A stretch of 13,566 nucleotides of DNA from JBDRDD01 sp043821115. Lineage in GTDB: Bacteria; CAYTYR01; UBA6262; DAOVJB01. Below, one piece after another: positions 13,393-13,566 of the stretch. Within the stretch, counting starts at the first letter, position 1, and every line of letters begins with the position of its first letter. The DNA lies in contig JBDRDD010000013.1 of assembly GCA_043821115.1 (NCBI GenBank), forward strand, positions 1-13,566, in the 5' to 3' direction. The notes beneath the pieces were generated by a model, which worked only from the letters and a program-made list of their open reading frames with translations, was not told the origin of the DNA and did not search any database. The position numbers and the translations under genes were made by a program.

Positions 13393-13566
13393 AACCGCAC
13401 CCCCTCGGCTTCTTTCGGTTGTACTTATTCATTGCCGCGTCAACCCCCTCAAACATAACTGTCTTAACGACATCACTTACAAGGGGAATTACATCTTGTA
13501 CCATTTTTTTCTCACCCTTGGCAAACGCTTTAAGCACATAGTTAGCTGGATCTTGCCCTGCCGGCG
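13382..13566 (-). CDS. C-terminal end of an unrecognised protein (60 codons visible)
   Basis: An open frame enters from the right edge (first full codon at 13564) and ends at a TAA at 13384-13382, inside the start of the CBS gene. It encodes DPANYVLKAFAKGEKKMVQD, then an amphipathic helical stretch and a basic, Lys/Arg-rich tail ending CGFES. I do not recognise it. The 11-base overlap with the TTG start of the CBS gene, whose ribosome binding site lies within this frame, fits a shared operon. It could be a chance open frame, but the other two minus-strand frames close within the window edge region. Confidence 0.55.
   Translation of the reverse strand, partial: PAGQDPANYVLKAFAKGEKKMVQDVIPLVSDVVKTVMFEGVDAAMNKYNRKKPRGCGFES

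Overview
Every gene I can support in this 13.6 kb window lies on the minus strand: 14 protein genes (two cut by the window edges) and four tRNA genes. Transcription therefore runs from high to low coordinates, and most gaps are under 60 bases. The content is bacterial. Type IV prepilin-like genes, a membrane pyrophosphatase and a degenerate GGDEF response regulator would fit a diderm, anaerobic or energy-limited lineage of the sort common in environmental genomes (Omnitrophota- or Nitrospirota-like). That assignment is only a guess from gene content.

Reading with transcription from the right edge: the C-terminus of an unrecognised protein (13382-13566) overlaps a two-CBS-domain protein (12919-13392). 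That gene shares one base with a CPA-type cation/proton antiporter (11738-12919), which is followed after 5 bases by an ArsB/SLC13-type permease (10446-11732). Next come a DUF502 membrane protein (9779-10411), a receiver plus degenerate GGDEF protein (8804-9733), a K+-dependent-type membrane pyrophosphatase HppA (6747-8783), the ATPase YchF (5628-6725) and a DUF3307 membrane protein (5144-5614). The first part reads as an ion-transport and membrane-energetics block with a nucleotide-sensing CBS protein at its head.

The middle is an information-processing block in which tRNAs and proteins alternate: tRNA-Arg(ACG), tadA, tRNA-Ser(CGA), tRNA-Ser(GGA), a 73-residue four-cysteine protein, tRNA-Ala(CGC), dnaX and recR. 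TadA makes inosine at position 34 of tRNA-Arg(ACG), so the enzyme and its substrate are direct neighbours. tadA, dnaX and recR in this order recall the Bacillus arrangement, but the ybaB/ebfC gene usually found between dnaX and recR is absent.

The left end (1-1611) holds three tandem type IV prepilin/GspG-like genes with their own candidate promoter. The first two genes from the left edge share a nearly identical 144-base 5' coding segment. Each of the three genes has a hairpin just upstream of its ribosome binding site. No IS element, CRISPR array, phage gene or replication origin was seen. I did not find a clear undescribed multi-gene system. The best leads are the pilin array with its leader hairpins, the tRNA-Arg(ACG)-tadA pair, and the GGDEF protein that lost its active-site motif but kept the inhibitory-site motif.
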